Source: Isoetes taiwanensis
Lineage: Eukaryota > Streptophyta > Lycopodiopsida > Isoetales > Isoetaceae
Direction of reading: 5' to 3'
DNA: 64,000 nt
Assembly: GCA_021234155.1 (NCBI GenBank)
Contig: JAJEKV010000315.1
Coordinates: forward strand, 248,001 to 312,000
Both the position numbers and the translations under genes were made by a program. Shown piece after piece: positions 12,285 through 23,436 of the stretch (within the stretch, counting starts at the first letter, position 1; each line of letters begins with the position of its first letter). The notes under the pieces are model-generated. The model saw nothing but the letters and a program-made list of their open reading frames with translations. It ran no database searches and had not been told where the DNA came from.

Positions 12285-12795
12285 GAATTTGGCTGAGAAT
12301 AGATACTTCAGCATAAAATTGCTTCATCTTGTGATTGGAATTGTCCGGCATTTTCACATAATTTCAGCCCGTTTAGGAGGCCTTTGTATCTTGTTCCAAA
12401 TCCTCCAAGCACCCGGTTCTCACGAAACACATTGGTAATTTCCTCAAGCTCCTTGTAAGAAAATCTTCTGACCATTAGTTCCGCTAGAGGGATCTCCAGC
12501 TCTTNACGTCGTCCCTATCTTTCCTTATTTTCTTAACTTTACATAAAAAAAGAAGAGATGCTAGTGCTAAGAGGAGAAAAACAACAACGCTTCCAACTGC
12601 AACTCCTATAATGAGTACTTTGCTGCTGGAACTTTTACCCAATTTGAGAAAGCAAGTTAAATTGCTTTCAACACTTGTTTGAATTAGTGTATGCACCTCT
12701 TGTATAGGAAAGCAAGAACGTGGGGGTTGGAAGAAGGCAGCGCTACAAGAGCAATTCTTGAGGCACAAGCGCTGGCATTCTTCCCCTACCATGCT
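12285..12795 (-). pseudogene. Fragment of G-type lectin receptor kinase (third copy)
   Basis: The minus strand matches the middle of the kinase genes at 476-2976 and 24-26 kb. It holds the end of the PAN-like module (EECQRLCLKNCSCSAAFF), the juxtamembrane LIQTS...NLTCFLKLGKSSS, a transmembrane helix (VAVGSVVVFLLLALASLLFLC), the kinase N-lobe (RRFSYKELEEI) and the region ending at the equivalent of LSQI. It is cut at 12,284 by a CACTA-like end and on the other side by the tandem repeats at 12,800. An undetermined base (N) at 12,505 and several indels (the P-loop region is garbled) break the frame. Confidence 0.8.
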
Positions 12796-12799
12796 CAAT

Positions 12800-13920
12800 C
12801 AAATGCTTGGTAGTAGAATGCAGTCATTTGCTGGCTTTACACAATCCGCTAATGGACATGAGTGTCTCATATTGTTCAAGAGAAAAATGCATGGAGCCAA
12901 ATGACCTCCAATCTTCAAACGTCTACAATCAACAACTTATGAAGGTTGCAACTAATACAATGAACATGATCCACCAAAGATGTAGTAGATGCACATGTGG
13001 TTGATTTGGACCATGTTAAGATGCCTCATTATAGCTCCCTTATGCCTAAGTAGTTGATTGCTTAGCTTTCATAATGCATCCATATATATATTAATTATTG
13101 CGTTGTCTTCAAGCGATGGTAGAATACAATATATGGCTGGTAGTAGAATGCAATCATTTGCTGGCTTTACACAATCTGCTAAAGGACATGAGTGTCTCAT
13201 ATTGTTCAAGAGAAAAAGCACGGAGCCAAATGATCTCCAATCTTCAAACGTTTACACTCAACAACTTATGAAGGCCGCAACTAATACAATGAACATGATC
13301 CACCAAAGATGTAGCGGATCACGGATGTGGTTGATTTGGACCATGTTAATATACCTCATTATAGCTCACGTATCACGGTCATTTGCTGGCTTTACACAAT
13401 CCGCTAAAGGACATGAGTGTCTCATATTGTTCAAGAGAAAAAAGCACGGAGCCAAATGATCTCCAATCTTCAAACGTTTACACTCAACAACTTATGAAGG
13501 CTGCAACTAATACAATGAACATGATCCACCAAAGATGTAGCAAATGCACATGTGGTTGATTTGGACCATGCGGTCATTTCTTTGGTCAGTATGCGATCAT
13601 TTCTTTGGCTTTACACAATCCGGGCTAAAGGACATGAGTGTCTCATATTGTTCAAGAGAAAAAGCACGCGAACCAAATGATCTCCAATCTTCAAATGTTT
13701 ACACTCAACAACTTATGAAGGCTGCAACTAATACAATGAACATGATCCACCAAAGATGTAGCAGATGCACATGTGGTTGAGACCATGTTAAGATGCCTCA
13801 TTGTAGCTCCCTTATGCCTCAGTAGTCGATTGCTTAGCTTTCATAATGCATCCATCTATTAATTATTGCATTGTCTTCAAGCGATGGTAGAACACAATAT
13901 ATGGCTGATCTTCACTAATA
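12800..13920 (+). repeat. Tandem repeat field, units about 210-340 bp, four copies
   Basis: The block beginning TCATTTGCTGGCTTTACACA and running through GTCTCATATTGTTCAAGAGA, CAACAACTTATGAAGG and CATGATCCACCAAAGATGTA starts near 12,820, 13,150, 13,378 and 13,590. The first and last units extend further (to GCGATGGTAGAA-ACAATATATGG), while internal units are shortened. Small reading frames of 65-133 codons in it repeat the same peptide and look fortuitous. Confidence 0.8.
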
Positions 13921-14021
13921 AATTTAGGATTGCTTTTTGACTGCCCTCCATAAAAAAATACCGCATTCTGAGACTAATTAACTTACTAAATGAGTTACAC
14001 TACAAGAGAATGAGGGTTAGG

Positions 14022-14345
14022 CGTCAGAAAAATCGTCAGACTGTATAAAAAAACTTGTCATGACGTGTATACTGACGAGTAACCTGACGTAAAATACTCT
14101 GACGCTTTATCTGACGAACTTGCGTCAGAATTATCGCCGGGATAAGCGTCGTATATAACGTCAAAACGTCGTCGGACAATACGTCAAGAATATCGTTGGA
14201 AAATCGCCGCCGTTAACCGTCGGGAAAAGCAGCCATTAATCGTCAAATTTTTCGTCAATACATTATTGTCGAGTTATCGTCGGACATTTCGTCATGATAT
14301 TCGTCGATAATTTCGTCGAAAAAACGTCAGCAATTTCGTCAAAGA
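14022..14345. repeat. Left subterminal CGTCA array of the CACTA element
   Basis: About 25 copies of CGTCA/TGACG or one-base variants. In the inner half (about 14,240-14,345) successive TCGTC words fall 12 bases apart. This mirrors the right-end array at 23,039-23,345. In En/Spm-like elements such arrays bind the element's own TnpA protein. Binding here is inferred. Confidence 0.8.
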
Positions 14346-15062
14346 ACTGATTTTTTCATAAATACAATTTTTATCATAACTTTCGATCTAACAACCCGTT
14401 TTTTATGAAATTTGATGCGTTGGAAAGCTCTCTCCTTGATATATCTAATGGTGTACTGTTTATCTAACCTTGATTATCTCATTTGGTGCAAAAAACTATA
14501 AATTTCCAACCCTAGCTAGAGCATTGTAGGTAAACCATCTTCTATGTATGTAAGAATGCTATCTTTAAGTTTTCCTTTATTCATATCATTAGCATTGGGT
14601 TGTTGTCATGGGCCTTGTGTTTGAACGCATCTCATGGGCCTTGTATTTGTACATCCCATACTTATGCGCTTATGGGACGCTTAAACTTAAGGCTACACAT
14701 TCTATATTCCTATTGTAAACTTAATATTCGAATCATTTCATAAACTTTACATCCTTCAAACCAACCAAATATACTTAGTCAATGCCTTTAATAAATACAC
14801 AATAACTATTGTATAGCCGGATGCTAGGGTAGTAATTTTGAAATCCTTGTAAATTGGCAATTTACTAATATCTCGACGATCACATACATATCCAATCAAG
14901 CAAATAAAAGTTCAAGCTCCTAAGATATAAAGGCACAAAAGTTTAACAAAAGAAAAGAAAGCATATACTATTTTAATCAAAGTATGAACGTATATATATG
15001 GGGAACACATTAGTATTTTCAAATCATCAAAATGCTTTCAATATAAGATGAAAGTTTGTTTC

Positions 15063-17353
15063 TTATTCGCTAGGCATCAAACCCTCGTCCACAAAATCAT
15101 GCTCAATGTCATCCCATTCATCATCATCTAGTTGTAAGAGTAGTCTTCGTCGTATATTTGGAGTTTGGAGCTCAATATCTTCCTCCTCCTCAATATAATC
15201 TTCATCGGAATGCATTGGTGATCTCATTTCTTGATTGTTTGTTCCCTCTTCAACTCCCTCCTCAATAGAATCTTCATCAAAATGCATCGACACTTCTAAT
15301 CCTTGATTGCTCGTTCCTTCTTGAGTCTCATATTCTGCTATGTTTCTTGGCTTACTTGCTCATATTCTACCTCTTCTTCTTGCTCCTCACGCCCTTCATC
15401 CACAATGAGTCATTATTGCATATATATCGACGTGACGTTGGTTCCGTGGGAATTACAATCCACCACGCATTGTTTTGAGGGTTGACATGAAAGAAAACTT
15501 GTTGAACTTGATGAGGATACACATATGGCTCGCTTCTGTCTACTAAAACATGTGTGGAGTCAACTTCAAAGAAACCTGAAGGATGTGGTCGCATTGTTTG
15601 ATTTCGTCCACGATATAAAGGTTTGAACCACTTTGCCTTCAGTATAGTCTGTCGAAATGATCGGAAATCCACATCAATAATATCGGTAATAACTCCAACA
15701 TATTCAAGTTCTCCATCAATAGGATTATCATCTCTAATGCTTGCTTGACTCTTTTGATTAAACGAGGCAATGATTCCAGAATCAAAAGTGACGCGAGCTT
15801 TGTCAATGTCATCAATTCGTAAGTGTGCACCATATGCCCACATTGAATTATGGAACCTAGCCTGCAGATTGGTAAAATAAAAGTGACATGAGATGGTTAA
15901 CAAATGCAAAATATATATTGATGACAACAAGAAATAGGAACTTGCCGATTTTTCAGAACCAAATGCAATGTTGAGGTCATCTTCTTGAATTTTTTCTCCA
16001 TTTTTTTCAGCTTCTCTAAGCTTTTGCGATAACCACCAATGGGGTGGAGAATCAGGTAGAGGCATTAGTTCTCGAGGGTATTGTATGACTCTCCTATGAT
16101 GTCCTCGACGGTTCTTTGCAGCATACGCTTTCCTATTGCTATCTCTTTCTGCCTTGTCAATTTTATACAACTCCACCCACCTACTAAGACTATCTGTATT
16201 GTTCACAACAAATTTATTGATACCTTCAAACATTTCATCGCTTAACCTCCGTTGTTTACCTAGACCTTGCAAGACTTCGCCTTCTAACCAATCAGGAATC
16301 TCTTTCTTCCAAATCTTTGGTGCATTTGGATCTTTTGACTTAGTGGCGTCTGTCAAGAAGAATAATGTCTCTTCAATAAGATGTCCTTCTGCCATACATC
16401 CCTCGGGCCTTGCCATCTGGCGCACAAAGCCTTTTAATACCTTCATATATCTCTCTAAAAAGAACATCCATCTTGAAGGGTTTGGACCCACAAGCAATAT
16501 TTCTTGCTGCAGATGCACCAACAAATGTACCTAATAATCACATTTGTTAGCTGCGTTTGGTACACGAAATTTTTTTAGAATAGCTACATTATACCTGAAG
16601 ATCAAATAAACTGGTGGGAAATAGATCTTCTAGTTCACATAATATCTCTACAATCTCTATTTCCATAGCGGGAATATCAGCAGCTACAATTTGCTTAGAA
16701 GAGATCCACCTAGAGAAGCTTGCAAGTCTATAAATAACCTTCCGAATGCGTGGTGTGAGGCAATTCTCCAAGGCACATGGAAGAACATGCTGTTATAAGA
16801 AGGCCAAATTATATGTCACCAACATATAGGGTTATAAGTTTGAAGATAAAAGGAAATTAGTAATGGACTTTGGACATTTGTCATGTTTCTTCAATTTGTA
16901 TATTATGTATATACCTGTAGAAACTTGTGCCAATCATGTGACTTTAAGCCTGTGAGATCTCCATCTTTCGTAAATGCCCTTCTAAGGAAGATCCATAACC
17001 GGTTAGATGCGCAAGGTTTTGATAAGCATTTTTACTTGCTTGAGTTCATCCTTCTTCAACACCCAAGGACCTCGAAGAAAGCGAGGAGCTCTACCCTCTT
17101 CTTCAATTGGCCACAATTCACTTTTTGATGCCCTTATCCTTTAGATCATTCCTAGCTTTTAGAGTCTCCCATTCTCAAGAAGATGTCGCCAAAGTGAATG
17201 GCTCACATTTTTGAAAATGTGCATAGGATCTAAGAGATGTGCAATCTTTAACTTAGACCAATATATCTTCATGCCGGGTGGATGTTTACCCTCGTTTGGG
17301 TCATGATCATTCCATGTCTTCAACCAATCATGTGGAGTTCTTCTCATGGGCAC
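15063..17353 (-). pseudogene. CACTA tnp2-type transposase, C-terminal half, truncated
   Basis: Minus-strand blocks appear in the order of a CACTA Tnp2 protein. The end of the Transposase_21 domain (LKIAHLLDPMHIFKNVSHSLW) is at 17,159-17,353. LKSHDWHKFLQ follows near 16,930. The DUF4218 region (IRKVIYRLASFSRWISSKQI, then EILLVGPNPSRWMFFLERYM and ARPEGCMAEG) runs through 16,771-16,350. The DUF4216 region (HVLVDRSEPYVYPHQVQQVFF) is near 15,500. A very acidic tail with a duplicated MH-DED-IEE motif ends at 15,063. Introns may separate the blocks (a donor-like GTATAAT near 16,595). The N-terminal catalytic part, where the DDE residues lie, is not found upstream of 17,353. There is a 24-bp tandem duplication at about 17,380-17,428 instead. 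It cannot encode an active transposase as it stands. Confidence 0.75.
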
Positions 17354-18236
17354 ATCAGAAATATCACCATGACGGAGCTGATGACCTATGGGTAGATACT
17401 TTTGATGACCTATGGGTAGATACTTTTGACGTCTGGTATGCTACTGCACTTATTATTTTTTGACCCTCAGGATACCCTTTATCGGTATGCACGCTTATGC
17501 ACATTTATCCACAATACTACATATAATAATCTTTGAATAAATGAACAGACTTGATAATTTAGATGTTCTAAGTTGTCTTTTTTCTATGATTTTATGATCA
17601 CTGCTTTGCCAAACTTGCTCATAGCTTCGGTAGGGCTAGCGGTCGCATTATACTACTCTTTGTTGTACATCTTTGCTTTGGTGTTATCAAGTGAATATGG
17701 ATATTTTTACGACAATATGGGCTGTTCACACTACCTCACACGATAAAAAAAAAGCACGTGCACTCTTATGCATTTTATTTATGTATTCTATGTGACACTT
17801 CACCATTCAATAGTTGTTTTGCTTCTCTGTTTACATGTCCATTTAATGCGAGGCTCTTCTATGCTTGTGCACTAATTTATGGGGAATCTATCCTCCAAAT
17901 TATATTACTCTATCAAAGGAATAGAAAAATCATTATTACAAACATAATTTCATTTGCTTTTGCTTGCTCCTTTAGTTTACATTTAAATACATTTATTGCG
18001 GTGTTGGCTTGCCTTGGTATTTGGTTTACATCAAGTAAAGGGAACTTTTTTCTCACCTCATTGTTGTTTTTCGGGAGTTGTTGCATATATCGGTAGCTTT
18101 GGATCACTATTTCTGAGAGAAGTAAGATTTTTCCACTTGCCTCGTTTGCTTTGTATTACGGCATAATTTCATTTGCTTCCACTTGCCTCATTTGCTTTGT
18201 TGAGTACTCTTATATGATTTAGCCGTTATGCTCTTT
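17354..18236. other. Internal CACTA spacer, no gene seen
   Basis: AT-rich sequence between the minus-strand tnp2 remnant and the plus-strand tnpA-like region, roughly where the missing tnp2 N-terminus should lie. The reading frame at 17,758-18,096 encodes a hydrophobic peptide with no recognisable family and is probably chance. Confidence 0.4.
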
Positions 18237-18737
18237 AGTGGCCCCAAAGAATAAGTCTAAGAATGGAGCTAAGCGTCACGGGAAAGGCAGCACTAATGAG
18301 GATAGTTAGCACAACGATGGACTTGAAGAATATGCTTAGCGAGATGTCACAAGGGAAATTGTTTAAGTTCAAATCTTTGCTAGATAAGCGGCTCAAGCGG
18401 GCGTCCAAGAGCCAAAAAATGGTTCGAGCTCTTCTAAGAGCCTTGAGGAAGATCGAGGTTTAGTATATGAAACCTTTATTTTGGCATTAGAATTGTTGGT
18501 AGATGGACTAACTTGTTTTCTTTTGCGCCAAAAGTCCGTAAATGCCCCGGATGATGAAGACCACGAGATCGAAGCGAGGGAGCTGGAGGAGGATGATGAT
18601 CCAAACAATTTGGAAGACGAGGACGTGACATTGAAGACTTTCTAGGAAGCGCAACATATGATTGCTAACTTTGTTTTTATATTTTTATTTCTATATGGTT
18701 CTATGCTATTTTATGTTTTTGATTTCTATTTTTGTTT

Positions 18738-18762
18738 ATTGTGACCTATTATAGGTCACAAT
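18738..18762. repeat. Perfect 11-bp inverted repeat overlapping an ATG
   Basis: ATTGTGACCTA and TAGGTCACAAT flank a 3-base loop (TTA). The right arm runs into the ATG of the MVRGGG block at 18,761. It could be a protein-binding dyad, or a hairpin in the transcript. Confidence 0.7.
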
Positions 18763-18842
18763 GGTCCGAGGAGGTGGCGTTCACATGGACGAGAATGGCC
18801 AATTGTGGAGTAAAGCCCTTGGCCATGCGGTTAAATTCTTCC

Positions 18843-19388
18843 ATTAGGGATTTTTTGAGATCATAAAAGGGCCTTCTAAGAACTGCTGACTAAGCTATAT
18901 GAACTAGCAATCGAGGAAAGCAGGCGGTAATCCGGTGACAAAAGCGGTTATAACTAACTCCTTTGGATCACATTTTCTAGCATAAGTGTTGATAGAAAAG
19001 TCCAAATGCGCTCTTGTTTGGTGCAATAGATAGATCGCATTGAGATCTTTCCAACCTTGGGTGGTTTGCATATCTTTTAACCCCGTAGGATAGTAAAAAA
19101 ATGGTAAAAACCACATTTTTTGGAGTTTTGACAATCATAAGTGGGTAAAATATGTGCAAAACACCTAAGATTGAAAGATTTCAATGAGATCTATCTATTA
19201 CACTAAATGAAGCTCATTTGACTTTTTCTATCAATAGTTATACTTAGAAAATGTGATCGATGAATTAGTATCTTTGATTTTCTTTGAACCCGGAATCAAA
19301 CTCTGATTTTTGATTGGTAGTTCATTTTATCTTCATTGGCTTAGTTGGCATGTTTTGAAGGCCCTTTTCTATCTCAAAAAACCTAAAT
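18843..19388. mobile_element. Short TIR element (about 546 bp) nested in the CACTA element
   Basis: The left end ATTAGGGATTTTTTGAGAT...AAAAGGGCCTTC and the right end, reverse complement ATTTAGGTTTTTTGAGAT..AAAAGGGCCTTC, form terminal inverted repeats of about 35 bases. The coding blocks of the tnpA-like gene resume directly after it (19,389 on), so it is an insertion. The TIRs match those of the 2.0-kb element at 30,081-32,108, which makes them one family. No clean target duplication is visible. Confidence 0.7.
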
Positions 19389-20811
19389 GTCGAAGATATT
19401 GACTTGGTTTGGAAACAAATATCGTGAGGCGTTAAGAAGCGGATAGTGGATCATATGGACACTAAGTTTGGCCGGGGGTGATGGGAAGGGACATTCTATC
19501 TGAGGGCTAGTCGCATGTACAACCATTGGAAGTAAAGTAACCTATTTGAATTAATCGTTACCTTGTTTTAAAATTGTGTATTTAGTTGTTTTTCTTGTTA
19601 TTTGATAGGGACTATTTGACTAGAAGCAAAACACAATCAACCCGCTATATATTACCGATATGCGGACAAGGTTCCAAAGAAAGTCATAAAAACCATACCA
19701 CAATGAGAAAAGAAAATGCCTTGCCCAGGAGAAAAAAAGGCAAAGGTGGGGCAGGCGTGGTATTCTTTGAGCGTCTCTTGACTATGTAAGGGTTGTGTAA
19801 TGCCAACTCCTTTTTAACCAATAAATTCTGATTTTGTGTCATTTGTAGTATCGAGATTGGGGCGCCTTCTCGATGCGCAGCCACCTTAAAGAAAATAGAA
19901 GCTAAACATACATATAAGTTGTATAGAGAATCTTAATTTGATTTTGGCCTTGTAGATAAATTATTAGATGTGTTCAATCTAACCGCGTGGCTTACGTGCT
20001 TTATAGTTTAAGAGCGCAGATCACATAGGCAAAGAAGGAAAAGAAGAACAAAAGTGGAAAAGGCGTGAGGAAGGTAGCTTCTTTGGTGTTTACTTGTGCG
20101 ACTGAATTCTAGTGCAAAGATTAGTTGTGTATATTTTGTAAGCCTAAATTCTAGTTACATTGGTCTTTTTCTATAAGCTCCATATGCTTTATCTCCATTC
20201 GATTAAGTACAACAAAGTGGCTTTTTCAGTTATTATTTCAAAATTCCATATATACACCCTTATTGGCGAGAAATTGAATTTTGTATTTTGTTTTAGGAGG
20301 AGATGAAAATATAGAGCTGCACTGAAGATCAAGATCACCTTGAAGACATAGGAGATGACCTCCAACGTCATGAAGAGGATCTTTATCCTCATATATGAAG
20401 AGCATGTTAATCCACGAGCAAGATGGGTTTGATGGCTTGGAAAAAGGTGGTCTTGAGCATGGGGAAGGCAATCTGGACATGGAAATTGAAGACCATATTG
20501 ATTATAGAGTAGAGCGAGAGGGAGGCTGACGGATGAACATCTTGTTGGGCATGATGAAATTTGGAAATGGGGAAGCGAATATGACTCCTACTTGGGCAAA
20601 AGAAATGGTGGAAGAGGAGGGGTCAGAAGACTTGGAAAAAGAGGGGCATAACAAGAAGAAAGGCAAGAAAAACAAGAAGGGCAAAGGCATTGGTAGAAAC
20701 TTAAGTCAGGACTTTGTTGAGGCTGCTGTTGCCAAAAAATATTGCTTGGATATAAGTCTCTTCAAAGAGGCAAATGAGAATTTAGAATCAAGTAAGTATG
20801 TTTATTGTTGA

Positions 20812-22318
20812 GCTTTTGTTGTAACTTTTTCTTTCCTTCTTATCATACCCTAAGAACAAGAAGGAAAGCTGCGGGGAAGCGAGGTTCCCAACTATATTTT
20901 GCTTATGCGGTGAAAGTGATCAACTTTTACTCGATCAATTTTTGGATGTACATTGTAGCTTCACGGATGCTTTTAACTCGAAATGTATTTTGAGGCCTTA
21001 TAATTTGGATGTAAGAACATGATCTTTCAATTAATCCAGGTTGTATTTGGCTTTAGCATAAGTACAGGTGTTTGATAATGTTTTAATATCTCTTTTTAGA
21101 TGATTGTGAGCTGAAATATTCATCAAAAAGGCGTATGATTGTATTTGCTTGATTGTATTTACCTAAAAATATTATGGTGCTTTCAATATTATGGAAAGTT
21201 GGAGGCAAAATTCCACAATGGAGACATAGATTTGAATGAGCTAAGTATAGGGGTGAATTTGATGTGGCACCGAAGGGTCGTGTTGAAAGAGGTAGAGGAT
21301 CTGCGAAGGCAAGGTTATTTGTTTATTGATGAGATCGAAATGTTCTTGGGCGGGTAAGGATCTCTTTCCTTCCCTTTACGGTATTGCATGTGTTTGGTTC
21401 TTATTCTTGAAGGTGATTGTAAGTCATAGCGGGACAACTTTGTTTTTAGTCGGACGAAGAATCCATGGATCTTTGCAAATTTGTTCAAACCTATACTTGC
21501 AAAATTAAAGCTTTACCCGGTGGCTCTACACTTGTGATTATCCTCAATTTTGATATTTTCAATGGTTACTTAGTGGCCAGTTCATATTACTCAAAGACAA
21601 TAATATTTTATAGTTGAGCCATGGGCAAACCATTTCTTTGAACAACTAATTTTGTAGTTGCTTTGGTAAACTTACATTTTAGATGTTTGGATTGACCGTG
21701 CATGTTGGCTCTGAACTATCACATGTACTAATGGTAATGATACCGGGCTAAGGCTCCATTTTCTACAAATTAATGGTTACAATGTGCGCATCATTTCTAC
21801 GTTTTTGATTTGGTGTCCATCATTTAGCATAAATATAGAAGCGGTGACCATTTGAAAGTGTGGCACTCTAATGGCAAAGTTGGTGGCGAGAATTACATTC
21901 ATTAATGGCTTGTACATACAATATGCAGTTTGCTTTTGGGCCTTTATCTCTTGATCCGAAACTAGACCTATAGTGTTGTTTGAATGTAGCACTAACATGA
22001 GCAAGTTGTACACACACTATAAGGATATGGGTGGCAAAAGCATAAAAACCTTGTGGCACTAGATAAATTATCTACGAAATATGACCGGCATTGTGGAGTA
22101 ACCTTTGGCAATTTGGTAAGTGCCACAAAACATGGTAAACGTCTTGGCAATCTAAAACCATGGTAGAGAAATTGTGATTGATTTGGGCTTTGGTGCAACA
22201 TCTTAAATCGACCTTGAAATATCCTATGTGGATTGGCCCAAGTAGCACATGAAGTCTAAATTTGAAAAAATACTAACATCTATAATCTGGCCTTCAAATA
22301 TTCCACTAACATTTGTGA
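20812..22318. other. CACTA interior of unknown function
   Basis: A coding-looking stretch at about 21,190-21,357 (plus strand, KLEAKFHNGDIDLNELSIGVN and onward to FIDEIEMFLGG) may be another tnpA exon or a captured host fragment. I do not recognise it. The rest shows no coding pattern. Confidence 0.35.
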
Positions 22319-22635
22319 ACCTTGGTGCAGAGCTTCCAGTTGAGGAGGTTCCTTTTACTTGGTATCAATGTTCCCTAAAACATTTCTTCTACCGTTTCTG
22401 TTGATTATCTCCTCTTATCTTACTTCTGTTTTCATGCTCTGATTTCTAGGAAGAAATCGTTAGATCCTACGCAGAAGCTTAGGAGGCCCGTGATAGTAGC
22501 AACTAATATCTTTGGAGAGCATGATTAACCGCCAACCCCTACGCGGGCGAAGTATCGGATAATATTGCAATTGCAGTCCGAGAAGGTGCAGATGGAATAA
22601 TGCTTTCGGGAGAGACGGCACATGGAAAGTATGTT
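22319..22635 (+). pseudogene. Captured fragment of plastid-type pyruvate kinase gene
   Basis: Two exon pieces with an intron between them. The first (about 22,325-22,362) reads LGAELPVEEVPF, the pyruvate kinase sequence after the catalytic GDLG. A GT...TCTAG intron of about 88 bases follows. The second (22,450-22,632) reads EEIV, RPVIVATN, ESMI, PTPTRA and then NIAIAVREGADGIMLSGETAHGKY, in at least three frames. The VREGAD-x-x-MLSGETAHGK wording is typical of plastid isozymes. Retention of the intron shows DNA-level capture rather than retrocopying. The piece lies inside the right half of the CACTA element, as in other plant CACTA elements that carry host gene fragments. No active enzyme can come from it. 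Confidence 0.85.
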
Positions 22636-23028
22636 TTCTGTCAGACATTTTGTTTTCTAGAAGACATTTTGAGTTCGTTGATTCGGAAGCCAGCTCCTTT
22701 AAAGCGACATAAAAGATGTAAGGCAGAGACTTGAAGTGTTCAATAACCGACAGTTTGAGCCGATTAGTTGAGTGAAGTTGCCTAAAACATTCAAAGAAGT
22801 TTCTTATTGGCATTGTAAAAACTGTTCATTCTTGTTATGTAACTATTACCTTTGAATAAAAGAGTTCTTGTTTTATACACTCTTATTTCCTTGTAAATTC
22901 ACATTAAATTCAAGCAGCCCTAATCTGCTAAGATCGAATAGGATTTAGAGTTAAAAATTCAGACAAGAGGATCAAATAAAAGTGAGAATATTGCTCCTTT
23001 CAAAACGAAAATGAGGATGATTTTGTAG
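22636..23028. other. Spacer between captured fragment and right subterminal array
   Basis: No gene seen. It contains an imperfect direct repeat (AGACATTTTG-TTTCTAG) right after the captured exon, and AT-rich sequence. Confidence 0.4.
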
Positions 23029-23038
23029 ATGAAGCTCC

Positions 23039-23345
23039 TGACGTTTTCTGACGTTTTTGCTGACACTATGGCTGACGGTTTTGCTGACGTAGCTTCTGAC
23101 GTTTTTGCTGACGTAGTAGCTGACGGTAATTCTGACGCTATAGCTGACGATAATTTTGACGCTACTCCTGACGTTACCTATGACGAAAACGCTGACGATG
23201 TAGTTGACGCTAAATACGACGAAAAGGCTGACGAAAAATGTGACGCTCTTCTGACGTTATATCGTCAGAAAAACTGACGAATAAACTGACGTATAATCTG
23301 ACGTTTACACGTCAGATAACATTCGTCAGACACTCGTCGGACAAT
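23039..23345 (+). repeat. Right subterminal array, TGACG every 12 bp
   Basis: From 23,049 about 17 successive TGAC(G) words start at 12-base steps (23,049, 23,061, 23,073, 23,085, 23,097 ...), with fully variable sequence between them, to about 23,250. After that the motif flips to CGTCA. Because 12 is a multiple of three, the array stays open as an 83-codon reading frame with Asp every fourth residue. I take this as a by-product and not a gene. TGACG is also the core bound by plant TGA-type bZIP factors, but the likelier ligand is the element's TnpA-like protein. Confidence 0.85.
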
Positions 23346-23436
23346 TCGTCAGCCAGAAGATACAGACAGTTGCATATTTTGTGAAGACTATCTGACGATT
23401 TTCTTGACGTCTAACAATCATTCTCTTGTAGTGTTA

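Larger units (their letters stand above)
18237..20811 (+). pseudogene. CACTA tnpA-like gene, decayed and interrupted
   Basis: Plus-strand coding-like blocks separated by probable introns: a basic N-terminal block (PKNKSKNGAKRHGKG, about 18,245); a charged, partly helical block (18,310-18,460); an acidic block rich in E/D (18,540-18,640); a block starting at ATG 18,761 (MVRGGGVHMDENGQLWSKAL); then after an inserted TIR element DIDLVWKQ, HMDTKFGRG and FYLRASRMYNHW (19,400-19,535); a basic block with QGSKESHKNH (about 19,665-19,700) and a lysine-rich end (20,640-20,810). This order and the R-Y-HW and GSK-type words resemble the plant En/Spm 'Ptta' TnpA-like proteins. Stops and shifts interrupt it. 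Exon borders are uncertain. Confidence 0.45.
13998..23433. mobile_element. CACTA (En/Spm) DNA transposon, 9.4 kb, full-length ends
   Basis: The left end CACTACAAGAGAATGA at 13,998 and the right end, ending TCATTCTCTTGTAGTG at 23,433, are inverted repeats matching over about 44 bases with about five mismatches. They are flanked by the same trinucleotide TTA (13,995-13,997 and 23,434-23,436), the 3-bp target duplication expected of CACTA elements. Inside are subterminal motif arrays, a decayed tnp2-type gene (minus), a decayed tnpA-type gene (plus), a nested TIR element and a captured pyruvate kinase piece. The ends look mobilisable but the coding genes do not, so any movement would depend on transposase from elsewhere. 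Confidence 0.92.

Noticed and set aside
17758-18096. Hydrophobic 112-codon frame as a membrane protein
   Set aside because: The T-rich sequence makes hydrophobic codons by chance, it lies inside the CACTA spacer, and nothing supports it.
23029-23277. 83-codon frame with Asp every fourth residue, as a possible acidic repeat protein
   Set aside because: It is the translation of the 12-bp-phased TGACG array. The DNA spacing explains it fully, and there is no promoter or homologue.
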